Source: Heloderma charlesbogerti (lineage: Eukaryota > Chordata > Lepidosauria > Squamata > Helodermatidae). From it: DNA of 64,000 bases. The stretch lies in the NCBI GenBank assembly GCA_026122225.1, contig JANEZZ010000739.1:558001-622000 (forward strand). Direction: 5' to 3'. This document shows positions 44,691 to 55,080 of the stretch, in pieces (within the stretch, counting starts at the first letter, position 1; each line of letters opens with the position of its first letter). Both the position numbers and the translations under genes were made by a program. Below the pieces are notes generated by a model. It worked only from the letters and a program-made list of their open reading frames with translations. It did not search any database and was not told the DNA's origin.

Positions 44691-45623
44691 CAGGGGTAGG
44701 CAACCTGATGCCCTCCAGAGGTTTTGGACTAGAACTCCCATAAGCCTCAGCCACCATGGTCAATAGTCAGGGATTATTGGAGTTGTAGTCCAACCTCAGA
44801 TATGCAGACGATACCACCCTAATGGCAGAAAGCGAAGAGGATCTAAAGAGCCTCTTGCTGAGGGTGAAAGTGGAGAGTGCAAAAGCTGGTTTGAAACTCA
44901 ACATTAAAAAAACTAAGATCATGGCATCTGGCCCCATCACTTCCTGGCATATAGAAGGGGAAGAAATGGAAGCAGTGACAGATTTTACTTTCTTGGGCTC
45001 CAAGATCACCGCAGATGGTGACTGTAGCCATGAAATTAAAAGACACTTGCTCCTTGGCAGGAAAGCTATGGCACACCTAGACAGCATAGTAAGAAGCAGA
45101 GATATCACCTTGCCGACAAAGGTTCGTATAATCAAAGCTATGGTTTTCCCAGTAGCAACGTATGACTGTGAGAGCTGGACTATAAGGAAGGCTGAGCACC
45201 AAAGAATTGATGCTTTCGAACTGTGGTGCTGGAGAAGACTCTTACGAGTCCCCTGGACTGCAAGGAGGTCAAATCAGTCAATCCTAAAGGAAATCAACCC
45301 TGACTGCTCACTGGAAGGACAGATACTGAAACTGAAGCTCAAATATTTTGGCCACCTAATGCGAAGAGAAAACTCTCTGGAAAAGACTCTGATGCTCGGA
45401 AAGATTGAAGGCAAAAGGAGAAGGGGACGTCAGAGAATGAGATGGCTAGATAGCATCACCGATGCAATGAATATGAACTTGAGCACGCTCCGGGAGAGAG
45501 CGGAGGACAGGAAGGCCTGGCGTGCTATGGTCCATGGGGTCACGAAGAGTCGGACACGACTTAACGACTGAACAACAACAAAAAGTCCAAAGCATCTAGA
45601 AGGTGCCATGGTGCCTACTGCTG
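44691..45623. mobile_element. hAT-like MITE split by a BovB insertion
   Basis: The arms 44691-44793 (caggggtaggcaacctgatg...) and 45584-45623 (agtccaaagcatctagaagg...) form one MITE. Outer flanks ATTTAAAC (44683-44690) and ATTTAGAC (45624-45631) are its 8-bp duplication with one mismatch. Confidence 0.92.
44794..45583 (+). mobile_element. BovB LINE, 5'-truncated, RT C-terminal half
   Basis: It starts at LRYADDTTLMAESEEDLKSL, where YADD is the catalytic reverse transcriptase box, and runs open to ..VTKSRTRLND at 45571 followed by (AAC)n. A perfect 7-bp duplication AGTCCAA (44787-44793, 45584-45590) marks insertion into the MITE. The open frame of at least 249 residues has no stop, so the insertion is fairly young, but it lacks the endonuclease and N-terminal RT. 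Confidence 0.95.
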
Positions 45624-46579
45624 ATTTAGACTACACAACCCACCCACACTTGTCCTGCGTCGATTGGTAAGGATAAGTGGACTGAGATCCCATCTGCACC
45701 AGATGGTTTTTTTCCCCAGCCACATATCCCAGGATATCCTAGGAACCTCTGTTAATGTCCACCCCTTAGCCCAGATGACACCCTAGATTATAGAACTGTT
45801 GCTGGGAAGCCAGTAGTTCCTCAGTAAAAAGATATTAACTCCCCCTGCATTTTGCCTCCCAATGGCTAAGCTCCCTTTGTGCAGAATGCACACTTAAGGA
45901 GGCCAATGTTTCCACCACCCCCTCCCCGGACAAGGCTCCTGTGCCTTTACCAGCTGTGCAACAAGAAGAAATTCAATGGGGGAATCTCTTTCTCCATCAC
46001 TGCATCTTCATGCACGTGTCATATAGGTGGCCAACAGCCCAGAAGCACTGACAGGAAAAAAAAGAATCGATAATCTTAAATGGGTGACCTTTGCAGATTG
46101 CACGTGAAAAACAATGGTTACATTTATATCTAAATATACAGTCTGCACTTTATTTTTACATATATGGCACTATCACTCCAGTCAGGTCAAATGCTGTGTA
46201 ATACAATGTTCATGGATCTGCAAAGCAGCTTCAAAAGATTACAATAGGCTGGTCATGTTTTGACCTAAATCTTTCTCAGCAGCATTACTGGTAACTATTG
46301 TATGTCTAAAATTTTCACTGTTGAAAATATTCAAAATAGAGCAAGTCTGTTATTTAGTTAGTGCACTTATATTCCACCCTTTCACCTGAAGAGCTCAAGG
46401 CCATGCACATAGGATTCTCAGCTGCCCCCCATCAACATCTAGGCAGGGACCAACTTCGACAAAGTTAATGCTTCATGTACCTTCAGATTATGTTCTGGGC
46501 CCAGTGTGTGAGTTGACCAGCTTATACAGATGTATTGCTTAATCATCTGAATGGAATTTAAAATAATTCCTCTGCATAT

Positions 46580-46893
46580 AGAGCCTTTCTACATGAAGCA
46601 TGTATTGTGCACTCATGATTCCTCACTCATGGTAGCATGTGGGTGCTTCACATGGCGTTGTTATCCTCACGTGCTTTGCAACCATTTTAGCATGTTTTTT
46701 TCTAAGGAAGTCTGGTATATCCTGAATGGTGGCATGAAAGCCCTCTGTATTTCCACAGTTCTGCTATACCACTAGTGGTAGTGTAACAGAACATACAGAA
46801 ACGCAAAGAAAGAAAACCCCCAGAAAAAAATGTGTAAAGGAGCCAATCTTAATCCTGCAAAGAAGCCAGAAGTAGAAGCCTCAAGTAGAAAAC
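46580..46893. mobile_element. Diverged family Y relative
   Basis: gagcctttctacatgaagca...ccactagtggtagtgtaaca...gaagccagaagtagaa loosely follows the family Y layout. Confidence 0.45.
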
Positions 46894-47086
46894 CCCATAG
46901 TGAGGAAAGGGGCTTACACCACCGTTCACAGTTAGACCTCTTCAAACAAAAATTGTCAATACTGGCTCCAGGGTGTGGCTCGGCAGGGCCGGTCCTGTCA
47001 TTAGGGAGAGTGAAGGCCAAAGCAGATAATACTTTAAAGAGGTAGCTAGTTGCTATATGTTTTTTTTTCATTTTTGTTGTAGAACA

Positions 47087-47480
47087 GGGGTGCAGAACCT
47101 CAGGCCTAAGGGCCAAAGCTGCCCCCCCCAGTCCCAATCTGGCCCTGCCCCAGATGACCACACCCCTTCCCGCAGCCAATCATCTGCTGGTTTCCTGGCT
47201 TTTGTGCAGTTTGTTTCCCCGTTCTAAAAGGCTGAAATGCCTCTCCCAAGGCTTAGTTACTGGAGTAAGAGCTTTAAGCTAAAATATCTTGTTATTTTTG
47301 GTATTTTGACCTGCCCCTTTTTCACTTCGCCCCCACCCACCACTGGGCAGTGGCCCCGCAAAAGCTTCTCCAAAATGAAATCCAGCTCTGAGGCTGAGAG
47401 AAGTTCTGTACCCCTGATGTGGAGTAGGCCCAGGGGGCACAATCTGGATTTGACCTTCCCACCCCTGTGCTGTGGACCTG
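47087..47480 (+). repeat. Dispersed repeat W
   Basis: gggtgcagaacctcaggcct, cagccaatcatctgctggtt, ggcttagttactggagtaag; the complement lies at 27530-27765. Confidence 0.65.
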
Positions 47481-48146
47481 ATCTGGGCGGGGTCCCCCAT
47501 GCATGCAGTTTATATTGCAAAACAGTGACCCATCTTGTCTTTCACCTCAGGTGGCAAAAGATATTGGGCTGGCCCTGGGCCTTCAGCACATAGGTTGACC
47601 AGCTGCAAAGAGGACAGGGCTCCTGCATCTTTCATAGTTGTGTAGAAAAGGGAGTTTCAGCAGGTTTGGCTTGTCACACAAGTCTCACCTGCTGTCACTT
47701 CCTCTTCTACACACCTCTGAAAGATGCATGAGGCCTGCCCTTTTCTGCATTTGGCCAGCCTGAGGGCAAGGTGTCCTACTCCTCGCCACTGTCACTGCTG
47801 CCTACTTGCTTTCCCTCTCTTGCTCTGAGCCTGATCTGCACAGCCAGCCACCCATAGGAAGAGTGACAGGCAAGTCCTTCTCCTCGCTCTTGTCATCGCC
47901 CACATCCTCGGAGAGGGCAGGTGAACAGGCAGCTACAGCAAAAGGGTGGCGGAGCAGCAGCAGGAACACCAAGGCCGGAAGGTTCCATAGAGGGTCAGTA
48001 GTCGGCCCCCGGCTCAAGTGTGGGCCCCAGCAGGTGCCTGATGATCCCAACTTCTGGTGCTGGACCAAGCAACTGCTCTGACAAGAGTCACTAGTTTCCT
48101 CAATGCAGTATGTAGCTGTGCCTTGGACAAAAGCATGACACACACA

Positions 48147-48260
48147 CGTTAGCAGGTGCTCATGTTTAGCTCCATGCTGCAAAAAGCTTTGCCCACTGAT
48201 TTCTGCACATCCCAATGGCTGTTAAAGGAACAAACACAGGCTGAACCGGGCGTTTTCCTT
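48147..48260. repeat. Dispersed repeat Z
   Basis: cgttagcaggtgctcatgtt..aaagctttgcccactgattt..ggctgttaaaggaac, as at 25085-25205. Confidence 0.6.
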
Positions 48261-48629
48261 GCCAGCCAGCAACCATAGCTCCAAGCATCTTCTGATTCTG
48301 CTGCGAAGGAATCTATCATCATCATTATTATACAGCATTTGATGTGAGTCAAGTGATCTTGTGGCACCTCTGTTATTAACGATGAACTGCATTTAGATAT
48401 AAAGCTAACTCATTATTTGTTGTGTGCTTACCAGTTGGGGGTTAGATTTAGATAAGAGTTGGCACATTTTTGCCCCTTCCCCAGTAGAGCAGCAGGCACA
48501 GCTGTTCCATCTTGGTCCTGCAGTTCTTTTAAAGAGAGAGGAATTGCCTCTGGATGGAGGTCTGGCAACCCCACAGATCTGGCCTACAGTGTTGGTGGCT
48601 TGACAAAGGTTGCCATTTTTAAGCCATGG

Positions 48630-48815
48630 GGACGAGGGCCACAGATTAGTGGTAGAGCTTTGTACATAGGAGATCCCAAGCTTAATCCCTGGCACCGCCA
48701 GTTCGAAAGGATCCAGAATCAGGTGATAAGAAAGACCTCTGCCTGAAACACTGGCAAGCCACTGAGTGGGCAATACTGGGCTACATGAACCAACAGCCAA
48801 ACTTGGCATAAGGCA
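48630..48815 (+). mobile_element. tRNA-Ala-derived SINE
   Basis: ccacagattagtggtagagc, ccaagcttaatccctggcac (box B region), acctctgcctgaaacactgg, cttggcataaggcatctgc. Lies 150 bp inside the intron from exon c1. Confidence 0.8.
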
Positions 48816-48960
48816 TCTGCTCTGCGGACCTGCCTCAGCTGGAAAAGAGCAAGGAAGGAAACAGGTGAGACTGGACAACTCGAGGAACACTGGTGAGAGG
48901 GGAAAAGAGTGGTGGCAGGGGAGGGAGGGAGAGACAGGCAAAACTCGCCCTTTCGCTAAC

Positions 48961-49038
48961 CTTGCCCGGATCAGGTGCACCTGGGGCTCGCAGAAGCGGC
49001 TTCTCCTCCGTGATCTGCACTTCCTGGAGCTCCGTCAT
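48961..49038 (-). CDS. NDRG2: NDRG2 coding exon c1 (residues 1-26, start codon)
   Basis: The ATG is at 49038-49036. The reading is MTELQEVQITEEKPLLRAPG followed by APDPGK, which matches the conserved NDRG2 N-terminus (mammals: MAELQEVQITEEKPLL). The donor AAG|GTTAGCG follows at 48960, in phase 0. The exon itself begins at 49043 after acceptor tgctccag, so five untranslated bases (GTGCC) precede the ATG and the mRNA must have an upstream non-coding exon. An in-frame upstream extension is not expected, because family members start at this methionine. Confidence 0.95.
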
Positions 49039-49316
49039 GGCACCTGGAGCAAAAGACATCAAGCAACACGTTAGTTGGGAAAATCCATATGCATCTGATA
49101 GACCACTGGATGGAATGGGAAGCCTGTCACAAATCCACTTCCTGGCTATCCAGAAAGATGTTATATCTTTGAGCTGATTTGCACATGCACATTCCTCGCT
49201 TGATGATTGTACCTCCAAGTGATGACTGTGGATGTGGATGAGCCATCCTGGAGCTAACGGCAACAGATGGAACTTACATGTCACCCAATGTCAGCTCAAA
49301 TGCAACACAAGATGGC

Positions 49317-49690
49317 AGGCATCTCTACACCAGCCTAAAATTCTACTTTCTGCTTCCGTTTTAAATGCAGGATCACAACGACTCCCTTTTTCACCTGCGT
49401 CCTTTCCCTGCATCCCCTTCCCCCTCCTTCTCCCTCTGTCTGAGTCTTCCATTATCTTTCCATTATCTCGCTCCTCTTCTTGCTGCTTTTAGTCTTTTCA
49501 CAGAGGAAACTGAAGTGGAACAGAAGGGGGTAATTTGATAGCTCATTATCTGGGATCTGTTTAAAAATGGAGCAAAGGATATTTAGTGGAGGAGACACCC
49601 TGGAGGGACACGGTGTCATGTAAAGAGCCCGTAAACTTCCGTGAAGGAGCAAGCTCCTTCACAGGATAACAGCTCAGTGTGAAGAAAGCC
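49317..49690 (-). mobile_element. Foldback element, family Y, antisense
   Basis: catctctacaccagcctaaa...tttgatagctcattatctgg...cagctcagtgtgaagaaagc is the reverse complement of the 34607 copy with substitutions. Lies about 270 bp upstream of the c1 acceptor. Confidence 0.75.
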
Positions 49691-50326
49691 AGCGTATGGT
49701 AATACATTTAGCTGCCAGCCATTAAGTGATGAGAATGTCAAAGAATGCATGTGTGAACCTGGCCTTCATTTAACAAAGAGACTGACACTGTTGTCCATCA
49801 AGAGTGTTCTTTCACACACAAGATCTGAAAATGCTTACAGGCCTCTTGTGCTCTGTGGCCCAGTGTGAATGTGTGGCAGAAAGTGGAACAGATTCCATGC
49901 AGAAAGTGGAACAGATTCCATGTTAAATCAACTGCTCATTTGAACACCTTTCAATTTACAGATGCAGGAAATACAAAAGCCCACTACATACAAAAACACA
50001 CTACACCACTGAGCAATTGTGAAAGGAGCCGAAGTCTGTATTCCACTACGACAGTTGAACATTCATAATCTTTTTCAATGTGCTTTACAAACTTTATAGT
50101 GGTTGCCCCTCAGAACAACCCAGAGGCAAAGGACAGTAATACTTTCATTTCACTATCACAAAGGCAGCCACGAAGATAAGATGTAAACTTGTCAACAAAG
50201 GGCGGGCATAACGCGAGCTGTAAAAATATATCTAAAATGGTGCCATTTTGTGGGTTTGTTTGTTCATCCTTTAGTCTTTTAAAGTCTTGTACATTTGCTG
50301 GTATGTCTGCTATTTTGTGTCAAAGT

Positions 50327-50458
50327 TGGTTGGATCCAGATTTAGTCATACTTAGAGCAGGCCCACTGAAGTCAATAGGACAAGTAAGTCATGGCTATCA
50401 TAAGTCCCATTGATTTCAATGGGGCTTCTCAAAGTATAACTAAATCTGGATTCAACCT
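50327..50458. mobile_element. F3 foldback, best copy
   Basis: ggttggatccagatttagtc..atacttagagc on the left pairs with ctcaaagtataactaaatct..ggattcaacc on the right, around ccattgatttcaatggg. Confidence 0.8.
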
Positions 50459-51606
50459 GCTGTGTTGTTGCTTGATATGTGATTATCTGGTGCTGATTCA
50501 TGTGGTTGCTTTTGGTTTGATAGCTGATGCAATAAAGACAACTATTTCCCATTCTACAGGTGGAGGAACTGAGGCTGAGAGAGAGTGACGTGCCCAAGGC
50601 TGCTTAGTGAATCAATGGCAAAGGTGACAAAGTAAACCCAGGTTTCCTAGATCCAAATCCTCTGCTTAGGTAACCAAGTGTGATTTCCTATAAATGGCCA
50701 CTCCTTAGCCAGGGCCAGCCTGACAGCAAAGCAACCCAAATGCTTACTTCATCTTAAGGGCTCCAGTGAAACAAAGTGCAATCTGAGACGTATATCCTGG
50801 AATGTCCAGGCTCAGCTCTCAGATCAGGCATGCCTGTGTGTGCTCTGCAAATTGCACCCCATCATTCTCTGCAACATTTCAAGGAAAGATGGGCTCCACC
50901 TCCCAGGTTGTACAATGCAACTGGCTTGCAGCAGCAACAGAATGCCTTTGGTCAGCCCTGAAGGTGGCACGCAGCGCCAGCCTTGCTCGTTCCTGCTGGG
51001 AGTACCAGGGATGATCAAGCACCACAGCAGCTAACTGTAACTGCTGTGACACGTGGAAGAGAATGTAGCATGCAGGAGATCAATAACAGGGACGTCATAT
51101 GCCCTATGGTTCTGTTTTTCCCCCCAATCAAAATTCTGCACCAAGGGAACCTGTATCTCATACCGAACACAGCTAGATCTTGTAATCTATAAAGTGATAC
51201 ACACAATCTATGCTCGTATTGCACAATTCCTTATTTTCTCTCTCTTTTTTAGTAGCCATTTGGAGGGACAAAAAGACAACAAACCTAAGGCTTGTTTGGA
51301 AACCCCATCCACAACCCCAACCTGAGTTCTGAGGTTTCCCCAAACCTATGTCCCCCTAATCCCAATTCCCCCCATACCCTGTCTCCTGGCAGATATGTTC
51401 AGTGGCTAGAAAACTGGGTTCTTGTTCAGTGGATGCAGAAAGTTCTTCCCATGCAGGGTGGAGAAAAATCAGCAATTTAAATAAATTAATCAGAAATTTA
51501 AAATAGCATTTTAAAAAACCATTATACTGGCGTTTTAAATATAACTAAATAACTTGGTTTAAAATGAAATCTGAACTGAATATGAACAAGCATTTTCACA
51601 CTTATA

Positions 51607-51746
51607 CTTACAGTGTAATCCTATGCATGTTTAGACAGAGAAAAGGCCTGCAATTCCCAGCATTCCCCAGCCAACCTTGCTGGCTGGGGAATGCTGGGAG
51701 TTGTAGGCCTTTTTCTCTGTCTAAACATTCATAGGATTGCGCCCTA
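51607..51746. mobile_element. F1 foldback, nearly perfect palindrome
   Basis: gtgtaatcctatgcatgttt..agacagagaaaaggcc pairs with ggcctttttctctgtctaaa..cattcataggattgcgcc; the centre is ccagccaaccttgctggctgg. Confidence 0.88.
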
Positions 51747-51801
51747 GTCTCTTAAAACTAAATCATGATCGTGACCATTTATCAAACTGGTTGAGTTAAG
51801 G

Positions 51802-51932
51802 CAGGGGTGGGCAGCCTATGGCCCTAGAGCTGTTTTGGTTTACAACTCCCACAATCCCTTAGCATTGGCTATGCTGTCTAGGGAAGATGGGAATTGTAGG
51901 CCAAAACACCTGGAGGGCCACATATTCCCCTG
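51802..51932. mobile_element. hAT-like MITE
   Basis: caggggtgggcagcctatgg...ggagggccacatattcccctg. A target duplication is no longer visible. Confidence 0.82.
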
Positions 51933-52282
51933 CAAACACATCTGAGTTCTGTGGTTAAGTATTATATGATACAATGAGTCATGTGTATCATGTGTATTGC
52001 TGTGGGCTTCCTACTGGACCCAGAGACTAGCAAGTTACTGCCGGCGCTAGGATGCCACCTTGCCAGGATCTCCATGGAGACCATATGGGTGATCTTGGCC
52101 TCCTATTTTATGCCCTCCAAGAATCTAAGCTCTTCAATGTGTTCAGTACTCGAATTATGAATATTTATGAATCTGCTAACCAAGCAGCATGAACACTTAC
52201 TTTCTACCTTGTGGAAAAAACACTGTTTTGCCTAGTAACTACCAGCCTATGCTTTTGGAAAGCTCTTGACATTTATAGTTCT

Positions 52283-52378
52283 ATCCCACGCTGCATGTTT
52301 ACTTGGAAGTAAATCCCACATTGTTCAATGGGAGTTACTGCCAAATAAAAGTGCATAGGAGGATTGCATCCTTAACTT
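52283..52378. mobile_element. F2 foldback copy
   Basis: gcatgtttacttggaagtaa..atcccac and ttcaatgggagttactgcca..gtgcatagg. Confidence 0.75.
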
Positions 52379-52557
52379 TCAAGTAAGTGGTCTTGCTTAG
52401 TATCCTCACACATGTACAGAGACCAAGAAAAATTATACCTTTTTCCTGACAGTTATAATTCTGCAGTGTATGTGGGCACATGATCACACATTTTGGATTA
52501 TGCTCTTAGCTTATATAAAAGCTTGGTTGAACTGCAAATTAACAGGTTAGATGTTGA

Positions 52558-52673
52558 CTAAGGGTGCAATCCTATGCATGTTTAGACAGAAAACAGTCCT
52601 ACAACTCCCAGCATGTCATGCTGGGAGTTGTAGGACTTTTTTCTGTCTGAGCGTGCATAAGATCGCACCTTAA
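52558..52673. mobile_element. F1 foldback copy, right TTAA
   Basis: ctaagggtgcaatcctatgc...gatcgcaccttaa; the arms pair nearly throughout around cagcatgtcatgctg. Confidence 0.88.
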
Positions 52674-52850
52674 ATTAGTTGAACTTAGCTGCCATTGAAA
52701 CAATGGGACAAGTTAGTCAAGACTTAAGTCCCATAGGTTTAAACGGGTACCAAGGTCAACTAACAGACAGCATAACCCTATTCTGTCTACTCAGAAGTAA
52801 GTCCCATTGAGTTCTTACTCCTGTAAGTGAGCACAGGATTGCAGTCTTAG
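52673..52850. mobile_element. F3 and F2 foldback copies back to back
   Basis: 52673-52760 is an F3-like piece (gttagtcaagacttaagtcc) and 52768-52850 is F2 (ctcagaagtaagtcccattg..agcacaggattgcag). Confidence 0.65.
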
Positions 52851-53142
52851 TCTAACACAGTATGTTTTCATTATGATATACTACGGTGATCAAGGAGTTT
52901 ACACATGCTTGTTCAGGAAATATATGAATTTCAAAATGGGAAACTTTATTTAAATCAATGATCTAAACCGGTCCCCCCTCACCCCATGGCGATTTAAATA
53001 TTCTTGATTTAAACCTAGCCATCCTGTCTCCATCCAGGAAAATATCATATGTGAAATGGCCTTCAACTGGGAAGTTCATTGGTAGCTTTGGGCAAATTGC
53101 TCTCTCTCAGGGTTGTTCCACATTCTACACATCTCTCTACAC

Positions 53143-53225
53143 ATGCAGCACAATATTATGCATGTTTACTTGGAAGTAAGCCCCACTGTGATCAATGGAA
53201 CATATTCGCTGTTAGGACCGTAGCC
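53143..53225. mobile_element. F2 foldback copy
   Basis: gcatgtttacttggaagtaa..gccccactgtgatcaatgg. Confidence 0.7.
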
Positions 53226-53956
53226 TTGATTACCACTCATGCAACGATGGCAACTGAACGTGTGAACACACTCCACTGGAAAACATGGTCCCCGAGACAG
53301 CTATGGAAGTTCTATCTGGTGTGTTGGAACCGTGACAGCTCATTCACACATGCACATCACCACTTGATGTTGCAGTTGTCCTGTAAGGAGCAGCCCTCAG
53401 CCTAACCTACCTCACAGGGCTGTCATGACTATATAAAGACAGGAATTGTGAAGCCCTTTGTACAATTCCAGAACACCGAGTAATAAACTGCGTTGAGTTG
53501 AGGGGTGTGTCCCCCTATACTCTGCCAACATTCACATATCCTGATTTGTCTTTGAGTTTGAAAAATAGAACTGATTCCCCCCCCCCCCCGCCCTAGGGCA
53601 TCCTAAGAAATGAGAGATGCACGCTGACACATACACACACACACGCATACTGAACAATAGTCACAAAGACCTGGATGCCAAGAATGCTTGCACTACGGAA
53701 TTGCCCTTTCCCATACCAGGCAGGAAGACTGTTTTAACTGGAGACATGTCAGCCTAAGAGCAAAACTGTGGGGTCTTGATCTAACTAGGGCAACATCTCC
53801 CCCACCCCTCAATGCCTCACTGCCTGGCAGATAACTTTGAGAGCACTTACATGCCCTATCATGCCACTGAGTGATTTCTGGATTGGGATTGTTCAAAAAA
53901 GAGGGTAGCTAGGGGAGAGGCGGATGACTAAGCATCCCTCCCTCTTTCACTCTTAC

Positions 53957-54280
53957 CAACTAGGCTACTTTCCCCTGCCCTGCTGCGAGCTTTCCCTCTT
54001 CTCCCATCACTTGGTGACCCTCCATCCCTGGCATGAGGTCTGGCTCCCCAGAGCCCCTGTAAGAGCAGGCAGCTCTCCCCTTTCCCAGGCTCCCTCCCTC
54101 CCTCTCTCTCCCAGGTGCAGTGGCTGGTTTCCACTCTGGGCCCCATCCAAGGATCCCCCTCCTGGGCCATAAATAGCTGTTTTGATCACTGCGACACGGG
54201 CAGCGATCCAGTTCCCCGGGAGCTCCTTGCCACGCTGGGGCCCTTCACGGGGCCTGCAAGGAACAGCAACTGTATATATA
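53957..54280 (-). promoter_or_regulatory. Candidate TATA promoter and untranslated first exon of NDRG2
   Basis: On the minus strand a TATATATA box occupies 54280-54273. About 290 bp downstream of the expected start (near 54245-54250) lies a good splice donor AGTTG|GTAAGAGTG (last exon base 53957). The stretch is non-repetitive and lies 4.9 kb upstream of the c1 acceptor, which needs an upstream exon. A MEF2/SRF-like A/T site (ccataaatag) lies near 54168-54177, which would suit muscle expression. The location and spacing are seen; that this is a first exon is inference. Confidence 0.35.
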
Positions 54281-54361
54281 GATACCCCTGCAGGCGCTAC
54301 ATAAGAAGGCAGGTCTACACCACTGTCCCTGGTTCCGAAGATGCAAAACAAAGAAAGGGGT

Positions 54362-54452
54362 TTCAGGCGCAATCCTATGCATGTTTAGACAGAAGAAAGT
54401 CCTACAACTCCCATCATGCCCCAGCCAGCATGATGGGAGTTGCGCCCTTACA
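54362..54452. mobile_element. F1 foldback, shortened
   Basis: caggcgcaatcctatgcatg..tttagacagaagaaagtcc then an abbreviated right arm atgatgggagttgcgccctt. Part of the right arm has been lost. Confidence 0.8.
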
Positions 54453-54960
54453 TAACTAGGGTTGGAGGGACTTGGCATCTGCACCTCCAAGAAGAGTGGG
54501 CAACCTCAGTTCTGAGAAAGGAGGCGATCGCTGGCAGAGCACAATTAAGTCTTTTCTTTGGGCTCCCAATGCTGGAAATTCTGGGCTCCTTGCCTCATTT
54601 TCTTCTCACTGCCCCTAGTTCCTACCATTTTTCTTCTTCTTCAGCTTGGCAGGGGTCCAGTGTCTTCACCAGTTTAATGGCAAGCCAAAATCCAATTGGT
54701 GCAAAGACTTGTTCTGCTAGAGGATGTGCCACCTGTTGAATGTAGGCCTGCTGCACAACTGTTGAAGGCACAGATAGCCCTGCCAGGAACAAGATTTCCA
54801 TCCGCTAAGCCAAGGTAGCATGTAATACAACTTAAGACATTGTGGGTTAAAGACTGCGTGAGCAGTAAACAATGAGGTATCCCCTCACTTCCCACTACAT
54901 ACACATACACACACACACACATGCGTGGAGCCAAGTTTGATCCAGGGCTAAAGAGTCCTT

Positions 54961-55072
54961 CGAGCCTTCCCCAACCTGGTGCCCTCCAGATGCATTGGAC
55001 TACAGCACCCAGCATCCCCCAGCCAGCCATGTGGTCCAACACATTTGGAGGGCAGCAGGTCTGGGAAGGCTG
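54961..55072. mobile_element. hAT-like MITE
   Basis: ccttccccaacctggtgccc...ggcagcaggtctgggaaggc; CCTTCGAG (54957-54964) and CCTTAGAG (55073-55080) look like a decayed 8-bp duplication. Confidence 0.75.
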
Positions 55073-55080
55073 CCTTAGAG

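Larger units (their letters stand above)
37739..48960 (-). other. NDRG2: NDRG2 first coding intron (c1-c2), 11.2 kb
   Basis: The largest intron. It holds hAT-like MITEs, tRNA-Ala SINEs, a BovB, repeats W and Z and the anomalous G-depleted tract. The mammalian 14-residue alternative exon would map here. I found no reverse-strand segment encoding anything like ELAARILLDQ with AG/GT flanks. No other exon was recognised; 37800-38690, 39600-40600 and 40740-42400 hold nothing I can name apart from short decayed fragments. Confidence 0.7.
13293..49043 (-). other. NDRG2: NDRG2 gene, coding span (14 coding exons)
   Basis: NDRG2 belongs to the N-myc downstream-regulated family: cytoplasmic proteins with an alpha/beta-hydrolase fold that are thought to be catalytically inactive. 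Mammalian NDRG2 is abundant in brain astrocytes, heart and muscle and is described as a growth-restraining, stress-linked factor. Seen here: 14 exons, each flanked by AG/GT, with phases that join cleanly into 1,071 nt (356 residues plus stop). Diagnostic pieces are the N-terminus MTELQEVQITEEKPLL, the core ETPYG...[56 protein letters not shown] and the C-terminus ending MEVSC. The hydrolase nucleophile position reads GVGAG instead of G-x-S-x-G, as in the whole family. SR-rich RSRTAS and RSRTLS motifs near the C-terminus fit known kinase sites in NDRG proteins. No frameshift or premature stop was seen. NDRG2 is preferred over NDRG1, 3 and 4 because of the C-terminal tail. Confidence 0.97.
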
